From CAWCAL01 sp963695075 (lineage in GTDB: Bacteria; Actinomycetota; Acidimicrobiia; Acidimicrobiales; CAWCAL01): a DNA stretch of 64,000 nt. Of the stretch, positions 25,634 to 34,330 are shown piece by piece. The notes under the pieces were generated by a model. The model was not told the DNA's origin and made no database searches. It saw only the letters and a list, made by a program, of their open reading frames with translations. Position 1 is the stretch's first letter, and each line of letters opens with the position of its first letter. The stretch covers positions 124,001 through 188,000 of the forward strand of contig CAVOFR010000001.1 in assembly GCA_963695075.1 (NCBI GenBank), written 5' to 3'. The translations under genes were made by a program, and so were the position numbers.

Positions 25634-27445
25634 CTATGGAAGGTGCAGGGCCAGCAGGTGGGCGGGGGCCCCGAAGCCGACGGGAATCACGATGAGGTCT
25701 CCCGCGATCGCCGGCCATCCGTTGATGCCGCCGTCGGCCTGCATCGACCACACCTCGTAGCCCGTCTCGCGGTCGAGAGCGAGGATCAGACCGTTCAGGG
25801 TGGAGGTCAAGACCAGGTCGTTGACGACGGTCATGGCGCCGACCACGTCCCCATCGATCCGGCGATCCCACAGGACCGTTCCGTCACCCGCATCGACGGC
25901 CACGACGTTGCTGGGCATGACCCCGACATCGGTACCGAACCCGGTGCTGGACTCGTCCGGTGCGTAGGTGATCGGTGCGTTGATCATCGCTACGTAGGCC
26001 ACTCCCTCGGCGAAGGCGATCGGCGTGGCCACGCCGCCGAGCCCGCCGGGAAGCACGCTCATCGCTTCGTCGAGCTCGACGACCCCGTCGTTCTCGTGGC
26101 TTCCGACGCTCCTCGACCACAGCTCTTCACCCGATGTGGGATCGAGCCCGAACACGATTCCACCCTTGCCGGCGGTGACGAGCATCGGACGAGCATCGTC
26201 ACCCGTTCCCACCCGGCCCAGGGCCGCGTGGACGTGATCGCGGTCGAACAGATCGTGGGGGAACGGTTGATGGCCCCAGGCGAGCTCGCCGGTTTCGCCG
26301 TCCAGCGCCACCGTCGAGCTCGTCCACCGATTGTCGCCGGGACGGCTCGTGGCGTTGGGGAAGCCTTCCGCCCCGGGGAACGGGTAGGGATTCCCGACAC
26401 CGAAGTAGATCGTGTTGGTGTCGGGGTCGACGGCCGGCGGGTACCAGGCTCCGCCCCCGCTGTTGACGTCGGGGTGGCCCCACAGGTCGGGTGACTCGAT
26501 CGTGTCGAACTCCCAGACGACCGCTCCGGTCGCCTCGTCGAGCGCGGTGATGGTTCCCCGGACCCCGGCCGGGAAGCCCGACGTCGCACCCAGGACCAGC
26601 CCGTCGTGGACCGAGGTCTGTATGTTCACCTGGCCGCCGTTGGCCGTGATGTCCGTGGCCCAGATCTCCTCACCCGATTCGACGTCATAGGCGGCGATGT
26701 ACTGCCCCGGTCCGCTCTCGCCGGTCTTGGTCCCGAACACCTTGCCCCATCCCACGGCGACGCCCGTGGGTCCGAACAGGGACCCCGTCGGACCGGCGGT
26801 CCAGAGCCCGCTCCCGGTGTCGCGGTCGACGGCGTGCACCACGCCGCTGTTGTCCTCGAGGAAGATGTCGTCGCCGAGAATGAGCGGAGTCGTCGACGCA
26901 GCACCGAACGTGCCCGAGTTGGGGAGCTCGTAGCGCCACGCCTCCTCCAAGTCGGCGACCGTGCTGCTGTCGATTGCCGTGTCGAACGTCGATCGGCTGT
27001 TGGCGTGGTCCCGGTTAGGCAGGGGCCAGTCGGCCGCGTGGTCGATGATCTCCGGCGGTGCGCCGTGGGTCGTCCGTTGATCGGCCGTCGGCTGACCGCC
27101 CGGATCCGCTGGTGCGGTCGAGTGCAGGTCGGAGCGGACGAAGGTGACGATGGCGTCGATCGCCTCGGCTGAGAGCTCGTCTCCGAAGCCGCTCATCTGG
27201 GAGTTGCCGTCGGAGACAACGAGGGCCATCTCGTCGAAGGTGTAGTCGTCGTTCGCGGCACCGTCGGCGATCGCCGGACCGACGGCACCGGATCCATCGG
27301 CAGCGTGGCAGGTCGAGCAGTTCTCCGCGAAGAGCCTGGCGCCGTCCGATCTGGTGTCGGACCGCGCGCCCACGCTCTCGCCGCCCGAAGAACAGGCGGC
27401 CGAGACGATCAGCAGTCCGGTAGCCGCCAGCCGACCGATGGTCAT
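25634..27445 (-). CDS. Exported cytochrome c / PQQ-type beta-propeller lipoprotein
   Basis: A 603-residue protein. ATG at 27445 overlaps the esterase stop (ATGA). It begins with a lipoprotein signal (IVSAAC), then a class I cytochrome c domain at about residues 38-110 with heme site C-S-T-C-H and the axial Met in QMSGFGDEL, then a long eight-bladed PQQ-like propeller with repeated W-(A/T)-(T/R)-D and DR-E-T-G segments. This is the fused arrangement of quinohemoprotein alcohol dehydrogenases, but the cytochrome is N-terminal rather than C-terminal. I did not find an obvious Cys-Cys pair or the Glu/Asn/Asp Ca2+ set, so enzyme activity is not certain. Confidence 0.8.
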   Translation of the reverse strand: MTIGRLAATGLLIVSAACSSGGESVGARSDTRSDGARLFAENCSTCHAADGSGAVGPAIADGAANDDYTFDEMALVVSDGNSQMSGFGDELSAEAIDAIVTFVRSDLHSTAPADPGGQPTADQRTTHGAPPEIIDHAADWPLPNRDHANSRSTFDTAIDSSTVADLEEAWRYELPNSGTFGAASTTPLILGDDIFLEDNSGVVHAVDRDTGSGLWTAGPTGSLFGPTGVAVGWGKVFGTKTGESGPGQYIAAYDVESGEEIWATDITANGGQVNIQTSVHDGLVLGATSGFPAGVRGTITALDEATGAVVWEFDTIESPDLWGHPDVNSGGGAWYPPAVDPDTNTIYFGVGNPYPFPGAEGFPNATSRPGDNRWTSSTVALDGETGELAWGHQPFPHDLFDRDHVHAALGRVGTGDDARPMLVTAGKGGIVFGLDPTSGEELWSRSVGSHENDGVVELDEAMSVLPGGLGGVATPIAFAEGVAYVAMINAPITYAPDESSTGFGTDVGVMPSNVVAVDAGDGTVLWDRRIDGDVVGAMTVVNDLVLTSTLNGLILALDRETGYEVWSMQADGGINGWPAIAGDLIVIPVGFGAPAHLLALHLP

Positions 27446-28401
27446 GCGCCGCCCTCCCGGATGAATGCGTCCGTCGAGCAGTCGAGGGGCGCCGGGGTGA
27501 GGCCGAGCTCGACCGGTCCCGAAGAACCCTTCGGGTGTGAGGCCAGGAGCTCGGCCCAGTACGGCGTGGCGTGGGTGATCCAGATGTGACCGGCGTCCTC
27601 GGTGCACGCCACCTGCCGGACGGCGGGTTGCGCGTCGTAGTACTGCGATGCCAGCGAGGCGTCGGCGACGAACTCGACCGTGACGCAGCCCGGTTCGTCA
27701 CCGAATTCGGCGCCCATCCGGCCGTCGGGGCAGCCGGTCCACACGTCGGTGTCGCCTCCCCAGGTGACGACGACGACCATGTCGTCGAGGGGTATGGGGT
27801 CGCCGGGCGAGGTGAGGATGAAGTTGCCTGACCCGACGATGCCCCCGGCGAACAGGTACGAATGGCGCTGCAGGAGGTAGTTGACCATCGTCCCACCGAT
27901 CGAGATGCCACCGACGAAGATGCGGTCCCTGTCGATCGGGTGGCGGGCGGCCAGACACTCGATCAGTTCGACGATGAACGTCGCATCCGGATTGGGTTGG
28001 GTCTGTTCAGGGGTGCGCAAGGCGTCCCACGGTTCCCAGATCACGCCGTTGCCGTTCCGCACCGGTGCGACCACCATCCAGCCATCGTCGGGCAGCCGGT
28101 CGATGCCGGACTGCTCCATGAACGCAACCTCCTCCTGCACGGTTCCGGTGAGGGAGACGAACAGGGGCACGGGCTCCGACGCATCACCGTTGGGCAGGAG
28201 GAGGTGGAACGATCGGTCCTGGCCGGCCGATGCGAAACCCTCGTGGGTTCCCGCCTCGGGCGCGTCCTCGTCGAAACCGTTCGGGCAGTCGGTGGGGTCC
28301 CGGGCGGCGCCCTGCTCCGGCCCGGCGGAGTCGCTGCACGCCGCCGACAGGAGAGCGACCACCATGAGAAGCGGGATGAGGATCCTGCTGCCGTCAGGCA
28401 T
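27442..28401 (-). CDS. Lipoprotein alpha/beta esterase (PHB-depolymerase/LpqC-like)
   Basis: A 319-residue protein: signal with lipobox LLSAAC, then the polyhydroxybutyrate-depolymerase-like alpha/beta fold with LFVSLTGTVQEE, the nucleophile elbow FVGGISIGGTMVNYL, and the late His in DAGHIWITHATPYW. Several Cys pairs in the exported part may form disulfides. It starts 8 bp inside the upstream tryptophanase gene and ends on the ATG of the cytochrome-PQQ gene, so the three are translationally linked. The substrate is a polyester, polyketide or phenolic ester by family; not resolvable here. Confidence 0.75.
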   Translation of the reverse strand: MPDGSRILIPLLMVVALLSAACSDSAGPEQGAARDPTDCPNGFDEDAPEAGTHEGFASAGQDRSFHLLLPNGDASEPVPLFVSLTGTVQEEVAFMEQSGIDRLPDDGWMVVAPVRNGNGVIWEPWDALRTPEQTQPNPDATFIVELIECLAARHPIDRDRIFVGGISIGGTMVNYLLQRHSYLFAGGIVGSGNFILTSPGDPIPLDDMVVVVTWGGDTDVWTGCPDGRMGAEFGDEPGCVTVEFVADASLASQYYDAQPAVRQVACTEDAGHIWITHATPYWAELLASHPKGSSGPVELGLTPAPLDCSTDAFIREGGA

Positions 28402-29773
28402 CGATCGGCTCGAAGCGGGCTCCGAAATGGCGAAGGGGCCGGGGCGGGCTGGTGATGCGGTAGCCACCGAGCTCGTCCGCACGCTCGGCCACCTCGAGGC
28501 AGACCTCGATGACGTAGTCGATGTGGCTCTGCGTGTACGTGCGGCGAGGGACCGCGAGTCTGACGAGCTCCATCGTCGCGGGTTGTTCGGTTCCGTCGGG
28601 CTGGAGCCCGAACATGACCGAGCCGATCTCACATCCCCGGACACCACCTGCCTCGTACAGCGCCACGGCAAGGGAATGACCGGGATACTCGAGTGGCGGG
28701 ATGTGGGAGAGCAGGGAGCCGGCATCGATGTAGACGGCATGCCCGCCGATCGGCTGCACGACCGGGATCCCCGCATCGGCCAGGGCATTGCCGAGGTAGG
28801 CCGTCGAGCGGATGCGGTAGCGGAGGTAGTCATGGGACACGGCTTCGCGCAGGCCTTGGGCGAGAGCATCGAGATCGCGGCCGGCCAACCCGCCATAGGT
28901 CGGGAATCCCTCGGCCAGGATCAGCAACGTACGGCATTGCTCGGCCAGCGCTTCATCGCGCATCGCCAGCCAGCCGCCGATGTTGCCGAGCGGGTCCTTC
29001 TTCGCGCTCATCGTCATGCCGTCGGCCAAGGCGGCGATCTCTCGAACGATGTCGCGCACCTCGCGGTCGCCCTGTCCGGCCTCACGTTCTCGGATGAGCC
29101 AGGCGTTCTCCGCGAATCGGCACACGTCGAGGAACAGGGGGACGCCGTGGTCGTCGCAGACCTCGCGCACCGCCCGGAGGTTCCCGAGTGAGACGGGCTG
29201 GCCGCCCCCGGAGTTGTTCGTGATCGTGACGAAGACGACGGGGACGGTCTCGGGGCCGTGCTCGGCCAACAGGCGGGCCAGTCCGTCGACATCCATGTTT
29301 CCCTTGAAGGGATGACGCGACGCGGGGTCGCGACCTTCGGGTATCACCAGGTCCACCGCTGTCGCCCCGGTGTACTCCACGTTGGCGCGCGTCGTGTCGA
29401 AGTGCGTGTTGTTCGGAACGATCTTGCCCTCGCCCCCGATCGCCGTGAACAGGATCTTCTCAGCGGCCCGTCCCTGGTGGGTCGGGATCACGTGCTCGAA
29501 CGGGAACAGGTCCTGAACGCTCTCGAGGAATCGGAACCACGAGGGCGAGCCGGCGTAGCTCTCGTCGCCGCGCTGGATCGCGGCCCACTGATCCCGGGAC
29601 ATCGCGCCCGTGCCCGAGTCGGTCAGCAGGTCGATGAGTACATCCTCGGCCCTGAGCGAAAACAGGTTGTGGCCGGCCTCGGCCAGCGCGGCTCGCCGAT
29701 GATCCGGCGTGGTCATGACCAGCGGCTCGACCGAGTGGATGCGGAACGGCTCGATGATCGTCCGGAAGGGCAT
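28394..29773 (-). CDS. tnaA: Tryptophanase (beta-eliminating lyase)
   Basis: A 459-residue PLP enzyme; ATG at 29773 starts MPFRTIIEPFRIHSVEPL, the family N-terminus. Family blocks include THQGRAAEKILF, NTHFDTTRANVEYTGA, FVTITNNSGGGQPVS and the Schiff-base Lys259 in MSAKKDPLG. In the C-terminal region GCEIGS has the Ile found in tryptophanase (E. coli region VEIGS), where tyrosine phenol-lyase has Arg (ERG), so tryptophan to indole, pyruvate and ammonia is favoured. The end RPLRHFGARFEPI also matches tryptophanase. It is the first gene of an overlapping operon with two exported lipoproteins, an unusual neighbourhood. Confidence 0.9.
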   Translation of the reverse strand: MPFRTIIEPFRIHSVEPLVMTTPDHRRAALAEAGHNLFSLRAEDVLIDLLTDSGTGAMSRDQWAAIQRGDESYAGSPSWFRFLESVQDLFPFEHVIPTHQGRAAEKILFTAIGGEGKIVPNNTHFDTTRANVEYTGATAVDLVIPEGRDPASRHPFKGNMDVDGLARLLAEHGPETVPVVFVTITNNSGGGQPVSLGNLRAVREVCDDHGVPLFLDVCRFAENAWLIREREAGQGDREVRDIVREIAALADGMTMSAKKDPLGNIGGWLAMRDEALAEQCRTLLILAEGFPTYGGLAGRDLDALAQGLREAVSHDYLRYRIRSTAYLGNALADAGIPVVQPIGGHAVYIDAGSLLSHIPPLEYPGHSLAVALYEAGGVRGCEIGSVMFGLQPDGTEQPATMELVRLAVPRRTYTQSHIDYVIEVCLEVAERADELGGYRITSPPRPLRHFGARFEPIDA

Positions 29774-29883
29774 CGACCCATGATGCTCCAAGACAGGCCG
29801 GGGCGTTCGGCTCATCGGACGAGCCGAGGGACGCGATGCAGGACGCCGGCCTGACCGGCGGCTGGGCCGAGCGGTCCTGCCGG

Positions 29884-31074
29884 TCAGTCCTTCTTGAGGA
29901 CGGTCATGCCCATGGCGGCCACGTCGGCCCAGCCGGACAGGCCACCCTGGTTCTCGGCGAAAGCGATCTTCGGGTCGCCCGGCACCTGGTGGTCACCGCA
30001 CCGGCCCATCAGCTGCTCGTACAACTCGACGACCTGGAGGACCCCGGTGGCGCTCACGGGATGGCCTCGACCGATGAGGCCTCCGCCCGCATTCACCGGC
30101 TGTCGCCCGTCGCGGCCCGTGTGCCCTGCCATGGTGGCCTTGCCCGCCTCGCCCACGCCGTAGAACCCGCACGCCTCGAGGGCCCACAGTTCCTCGAAGG
30201 CACACGCGTCGTGGACTTCGATCACGTCGACGTCCTCCGGGCCGATGCCGGCCTCTTCCCAGACGTCGTCGGAGAGCTGGGTCATGCGGTCGTGGTCTTC
30301 CATCGTCCCGTCACCCGAGAGGAACTTCGTCGAGATGATCTTCGGTCGGTCCGGGCACTCGTCATCGCTGATGACGAGTGCCCCCACGCCGTCGCTGAAC
30401 GCGCTGCACATGGCCATGCGGAGCGGGTCGGCGATCACCGGGGAGTCCATGACCTCGTCGAAGGTGACCGGCTTGCCGCTGAATCGAGCCTTCGGGTTGA
30501 TGGCGCCGTTCCCGCGGTTCTTCACCGCGACCCATGCGGCCTCTTCCTCGGTGGTGCCCCGCTCGTCGATCTGGTGTCGGGCCCATGACGCATTGATGCC
30601 CATGAACACCGAGTTGAACGGGTTCTGGTTGGCCTCGATCAACTCCTCGCGGAGCCGCTGGTTGACCCCGCCTTCCATCAGGGTCATCAGTCCATCGCCG
30701 TGATCGATGTTCCAGATGTCGGATTGGACCGTGGTGTACATCTTCTCGGCGCCGATCACGAGCACGGGACCGGATCCGCCGCGCAGGGCCATCGCCCCGA
30801 CCTCGATGGCGGTGGCCCCTCCGGCGCAGGCGTTCTCCACGGTGAGGACCGTGGCCCGGCCGTATTCCATCGGATACAGCCATGCGTTGGCGACGACGCC
30901 GCCTTGACCGTCCCAGATGCCGCCGATGTTGCCCATGACGACGACCTCGATGTCGGCCGGCTTCACGCCGGCGTCGTCCATGGCCTCGGTGACCGCGGCC
31001 TGCACCAGGTCGTGGCCCCTGGACTCGAGTCTCCCCTGATCGCTCATCGCTGCGCCGCGGATCGTCCAGCTCAT
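29884..31074 (-). CDS. Thiolase-fold acyl-CoA acetyltransferase (lipid-transfer-like)
   Basis: A 396-residue thiolase-superfamily protein. The nucleophile Cys is in VENACAGGATAIEVGA near residue 84; later EVHDACAFEE carries a His-Asp pair and GGGLIGRGHPVSATG is the canonical HP motif. The usual C-terminal C-x-G is replaced by AENQGG, as in SCP-x-type or lipid-transfer-protein thiolases that act on sterol or branched acyl-CoA, so classical ketothiolase activity may be modified. ATG at 31074. No DUF35 OB-fold partner gene is next to it here. Confidence 0.8.
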   Translation of the reverse strand: MSWTIRGAAMSDQGRLESRGHDLVQAAVTEAMDDAGVKPADIEVVVMGNIGGIWDGQGGVVANAWLYPMEYGRATVLTVENACAGGATAIEVGAMALRGGSGPVLVIGAEKMYTTVQSDIWNIDHGDGLMTLMEGGVNQRLREELIEANQNPFNSVFMGINASWARHQIDERGTTEEEAAWVAVKNRGNGAINPKARFSGKPVTFDEVMDSPVIADPLRMAMCSAFSDGVGALVISDDECPDRPKIISTKFLSGDGTMEDHDRMTQLSDDVWEEAGIGPEDVDVIEVHDACAFEELWALEACGFYGVGEAGKATMAGHTGRDGRQPVNAGGGLIGRGHPVSATGVLQVVELYEQLMGRCGDHQVPGDPKIAFAENQGGLSGWADVAAMGMTVLKKD

Positions 31075-31439
31075 CTCACTCTTCCCCTCGACCCCGCACT
31101 TGCTGAATGTCGTTCAGGAGAATAGGAAAGACTCAGCGACGATGTCAGATCGGGACGACCGATACCGTGATCCGCATGCGACGGCGCTCTCCGGTACAGC
31201 TCGCCCGTGAGCTATTCGGTGGCCTACTCATCGGGGTGGGCACGATCTTCCAGCCGAAAGCCCGGCCCGACGACCACTGGTCCAGGAGCCCGAAGGTCGA
31301 GATCCGGTCGGAGGAGGTGGTCGAGGCTCGGCGCCGGATGCCGATGCCGCACCGAATGCGCCGTGGATGCGACGATCACCGGGCCGGTTGAGGCAGTATC
31401 TCCATTGAGCCGTATCCCGAGAGCAAAGCAAGGTGACTC
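31075..31439. other. 365-bp intergenic stretch with one doubtful small frame
   Basis: This lies between the divergent thiolase and K+ channel genes and should hold both promoters. A frame at 31176-31391 (ATG, 71 residues, Arg-rich, with a short hydrophobic part GGLLIGVGTIF) is the only candidate gene; it has no clear ribosome site and no recognisable domain. Confidence 0.35.
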
Positions 31440-31772
31440 ATGGTCTTCCTGTGGTTCGTGCGCACCGTGCGTTCGATGTGGAACAAACCCAACAGCCGGA
31501 TGCTGATCGGGGCCTCGGGATTCACGATGCTGATGGGCACCGTGTTCTACCGCTTCGTCGAGGACCTGAGCTGGGTCGACTCGTGGTACTTCACCATCGT
31601 CACGCTGACGACGGTCGGCTACGGGGACATCTACCCCTCGACGACGGCGGGGAGGCTGTTCACGAGCTTCTACCTGCTCGTAGGCGTGGGGCTGATCCTG
31701 GCGATGCTCAACGCCGTCGTCGCCAACGCCGCCGCCGACCGGAAGGAACGACGCGAGCAGAGCGGAGAATGA
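31440..31772 (+). CDS. Two-TM potassium channel family protein
   Basis: A 110-residue protein: TM1 about 20-38, pore helix, selectivity filter T-V-G-Y-G-D at residues 58-63 and TM2 about 75-98. It stops after a short charged tail, without an RCK or cyclic-nucleotide domain, so gating would depend on the pore or on a partner. AAGGTG lies four bases before the ATG. Four copies would form the channel. A TMEM175-type K+ channel lies separately at 55.7 kb. Confidence 0.85.
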   Translation: MVFLWFVRTVRSMWNKPNSRMLIGASGFTMLMGTVFYRFVEDLSWVDSWYFTIVTLTTVGYGDIYPSTTAGRLFTSFYLLVGVGLILAMLNAVVANAAADRKERREQSGE

Positions 31773-31866
31773 CTCCGGCGGACCGCCGCGCCGCTGCAGC
31801 ACTCGCCGGGCTCTTGCACGCCGCCGACTCTCTCCGCCGCTCGGGACGTTCGCCGAGGGGCGATGC

Positions 31867-33039
31867 ATGAGTTCGCCCGAACCGACCGCCGCGGCCGGTC
31901 TCTGGCGAGACGCCTGTGCTCGACTGGGGGAGATCGGGTCCGAGATCCTCTCGGATCCGATCGTGTCGACCGACCGGGAGCAGGCCGAGGGCATCCGCCA
32001 CCTCCTCCGTCAGCTCATGTTCACCGTCCGGTCCGAGATCGAGTACGCCGACCCTGCCCACCCCACGCTGTTCCGGTTCGATGACGACGTGGTCAAGTGG
32101 GGCGGTCCCAACGCCGACAACCACTACCTCCGTGCCGCTGTCGACCCAGACCGGACGTACCGGTTCAGCGCGGATGTGACCGGCGTGAACCAGCTGATCC
32201 TGAGCCTGCACGAGGGCGACATGCAGCTGGGCCGGTTCGGGGTCTACGGCGAGCGGTCGTTGGAGCAGCTCCAGGTCGATCCCGACGGAACAGTGACGGT
32301 CACGATCTCGCCCGACGAGCACCCCGGCAACTGGATCCTGAGCGATCCCGCGGCGCGCCTGTTCCTGGTGCGCATCTATGTCTCGGACTGGGGCCGAGAC
32401 CGGATCCCGGCGCTGGTTCTCGAGGCGTCGGACCCCGACACCGGGCCCGCTCCGGTGACGCTCGACACGATGGTCGACGGCCTCGACCGGGCCCTGAACT
32501 GGATTCGGGACAGCGTCCCGTTCTGGTTCTCGTACCTCCGGGGTCTGGACGCCGGCGAGCGCAACGAACTCTCGCCGCCGACGGCACCGCCGGGCGGAGC
32601 GTCCGACATCGCCTACGGGGGTGGCCTCTGGCAGCTCGCGGACGACGAGGCGTGGCTCATCGAGTTCGACGCGCCCGACGCCGACTACTGGTCGGTCCAG
32701 ACGTGCACCTGGCCGTTCTTCGAGTCCGGTGACCTCGCCCACCAGACCAGCCTCAACCACGAGCAGTCCCACGTCGACGACGACGGCGTCGTCCGCATGA
32801 TCGTGTCGGCTCGCGATCCCGGCGTGGCCAACTGGATCGACACGGAAGGTCGCGCTGACGGGCTCATCGTGTACCGGTGGATCTGGGCGCGTTCCCGCCC
32901 GGTCCCGGCGGGCCGGGTCATTCCCGTGTCCGATGCCACCGCCGCGGTGCCCGGCACTCACCCGAGGGTCGGTCCCGCCGCCCGGCTCGACCGGTTGGTC
33001 GAACGGCGGCGGGCCGTGCAGCAGAGGTTCAGTCGATGA
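31867..33039 (+). CDS. DUF1214-domain protein
   Basis: A 390-residue soluble protein without signal peptide. The C-terminal half contains the DUF1214-type strands EAWLIEFDAPDADYWSVQ and WPFFESGD...VRMIVSARDPGVANWIDTEG; the N-terminal half has a DUF1254-like start (DDDVVKWGGPNADNHYLRA). The function of the family is not established. The stop overlaps the next gene's ATG (ATGA), so it is co-translated with a sulfotransferase, which is the best available clue to its role. Confidence 0.75.
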   Translation: MSSPEPTAAAGLWRDACARLGEIGSEILSDPIVSTDREQAEGIRHLLRQLMFTVRSEIEYADPAHPTLFRFDDDVVKWGGPNADNHYLRAAVDPDRTYRFSADVTGVNQLILSLHEGDMQLGRFGVYGERSLEQLQVDPDGTVTVTISPDEHPGNWILSDPAARLFLVRIYVSDWGRDRIPALVLEASDPDTGPAPVTLDTMVDGLDRALNWIRDSVPFWFSYLRGLDAGERNELSPPTAPPGGASDIAYGGGLWQLADDEAWLIEFDAPDADYWSVQTCTWPFFESGDLAHQTSLNHEQSHVDDDGVVRMIVSARDPGVANWIDTEGRADGLIVYRWIWARSRPVPAGRVIPVSDATAAVPGTHPRVGPAARLDRLVERRRAVQQRFSR

Positions 33040-34274
33040 CCGTGCGCCCGAGCTGGACCCCGCCCGAACTGCCGACGTGGGCGCGGAAGCTCAACTCGCA
33101 CGGGACGTCGGTCGGAGGGCCCGAGCGCCTCGTGGGGTTGGATCGCGACGAGCTGATCGAGACGGCCCGCTCGTCGACAGGGCTGCGGGACTTCGGCGAC
33201 GACGGATGGCGGTCCCACTTCGACGCACTGATGGACTCCATCGACGCCGAGTGCACCCTCCATCTCGTGGGCAGGATGATGCTGCGGGCCGACCTCCTAC
33301 GCGTGCTCGGAAATCGCCTGGCGCTCGCCGATGCATGGGTGCAGACGCCGCAGATCCGCGACGAATCGACCGCCGAGCCCCTCTTCGTCGTGGGAGCTGC
33401 CCGGTCCGGCACGTCCATCCTCCACGAGCTGCTGGCGTTGGATCCCGCCCATCGAGCCCCCCTGGGTCGGGAGGTCCACCACCCGCTGGCGACCGCGGGA
33501 CCCGAGCATCCAGCCGAGACGGCCGACGACCTCTGGACGTTCTGGCACGAGGTGCTACCCGACTACGAGGCGATGCACACGAACGGTGGAGACCTGCCGG
33601 CCGAGTGCATCTTCATCACCGGCCACCAGTTCATCTCCGACCAGTGGGCGGGCAACCACACCGTGCCCGCCTACTCGATGCACGTGGCCATGGCCGACCA
33701 CGCACCGGCATACGCCTACCACCGGGCATTCCTCCAGACCCTGCAGCACGGACAGCCGACCCGGCGGTGGGTGCTCAAGGCGCCCAGCCACCTGCCGGTC
33801 ATGGGGGCCCTCTTCGCCGAGTATCCCGATGCCCGAATCGTGCACATCCACCGGGACCCCCTGAAGACGGTGCCGTCCACGCTGTCGTTGATGGGAACGC
33901 TCCAGGCCATGCGCTGCGAAGGCGTCGACCTGGCGCCGCTCGCATCGATGCTGCCTGGCGGGATGGCACACATCCAGCGGCAGCTCATCGAGGACCGGGC
34001 CAGCGGTGCGGTCCCCGACGCCCAGTTCCACGACGTTCGCTACTCGGACCTGATCGCCGATCCCGTAGGGTCGGTCTCCGGGATCTACGACCGTTTCTCC
34101 TGGGATGCTCCTGTCGACCTGGGTAAGCGAATCGTGGACTATCTCACGGCCAAGCCGCGTCACTCCCGGGGGGTCCACCCCTACTCGGTCGAGGAGATGG
34201 GGCTATCGGCCGAGGAGGAGCGGGAACGATTCCGGTTCTACACCGACCGGTTCGAGATCCCGACCGAAGGATGA
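33036..34274 (+). CDS. Sulfotransferase family protein
   Basis: A 412-residue protein with the PAPS-binding 5'-phosphosulfate loop in VVGAARSGTSILHELLALDP near residue 123 and the 3'-phosphate region VLKAPSHLPVMGALFAEYPDARIVHIHRDPLKTVPS. It transfers sulfate from PAPS to a hydroxyl or amine of a lipid or other small molecule. The start at 33036 is set by the ATGA overlap with the DUF1214 gene; a longer in-frame form exists but would read through that gene. A PLP lyase follows 56 bp downstream. Confidence 0.85.
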   Translation: MTVRPSWTPPELPTWARKLNSHGTSVGGPERLVGLDRDELIETARSSTGLRDFGDDGWRSHFDALMDSIDAECTLHLVGRMMLRADLLRVLGNRLALADAWVQTPQIRDESTAEPLFVVGAARSGTSILHELLALDPAHRAPLGREVHHPLATAGPEHPAETADDLWTFWHEVLPDYEAMHTNGGDLPAECIFITGHQFISDQWAGNHTVPAYSMHVAMADHAPAYAYHRAFLQTLQHGQPTRRWVLKAPSHLPVMGALFAEYPDARIVHIHRDPLKTVPSTLSLMGTLQAMRCEGVDLAPLASMLPGGMAHIQRQLIEDRASGAVPDAQFHDVRYSDLIADPVGSVSGIYDRFSWDAPVDLGKRIVDYLTAKPRHSRGVHPYSVEEMGLSAEEERERFRFYTDRFEIPTEG

Positions 34275-34330
34275 CGCCTCCTATGATCGCCTGACGGCCG
34301 CGGGCCGCAGCAAGACCGAGGGGGAACACG

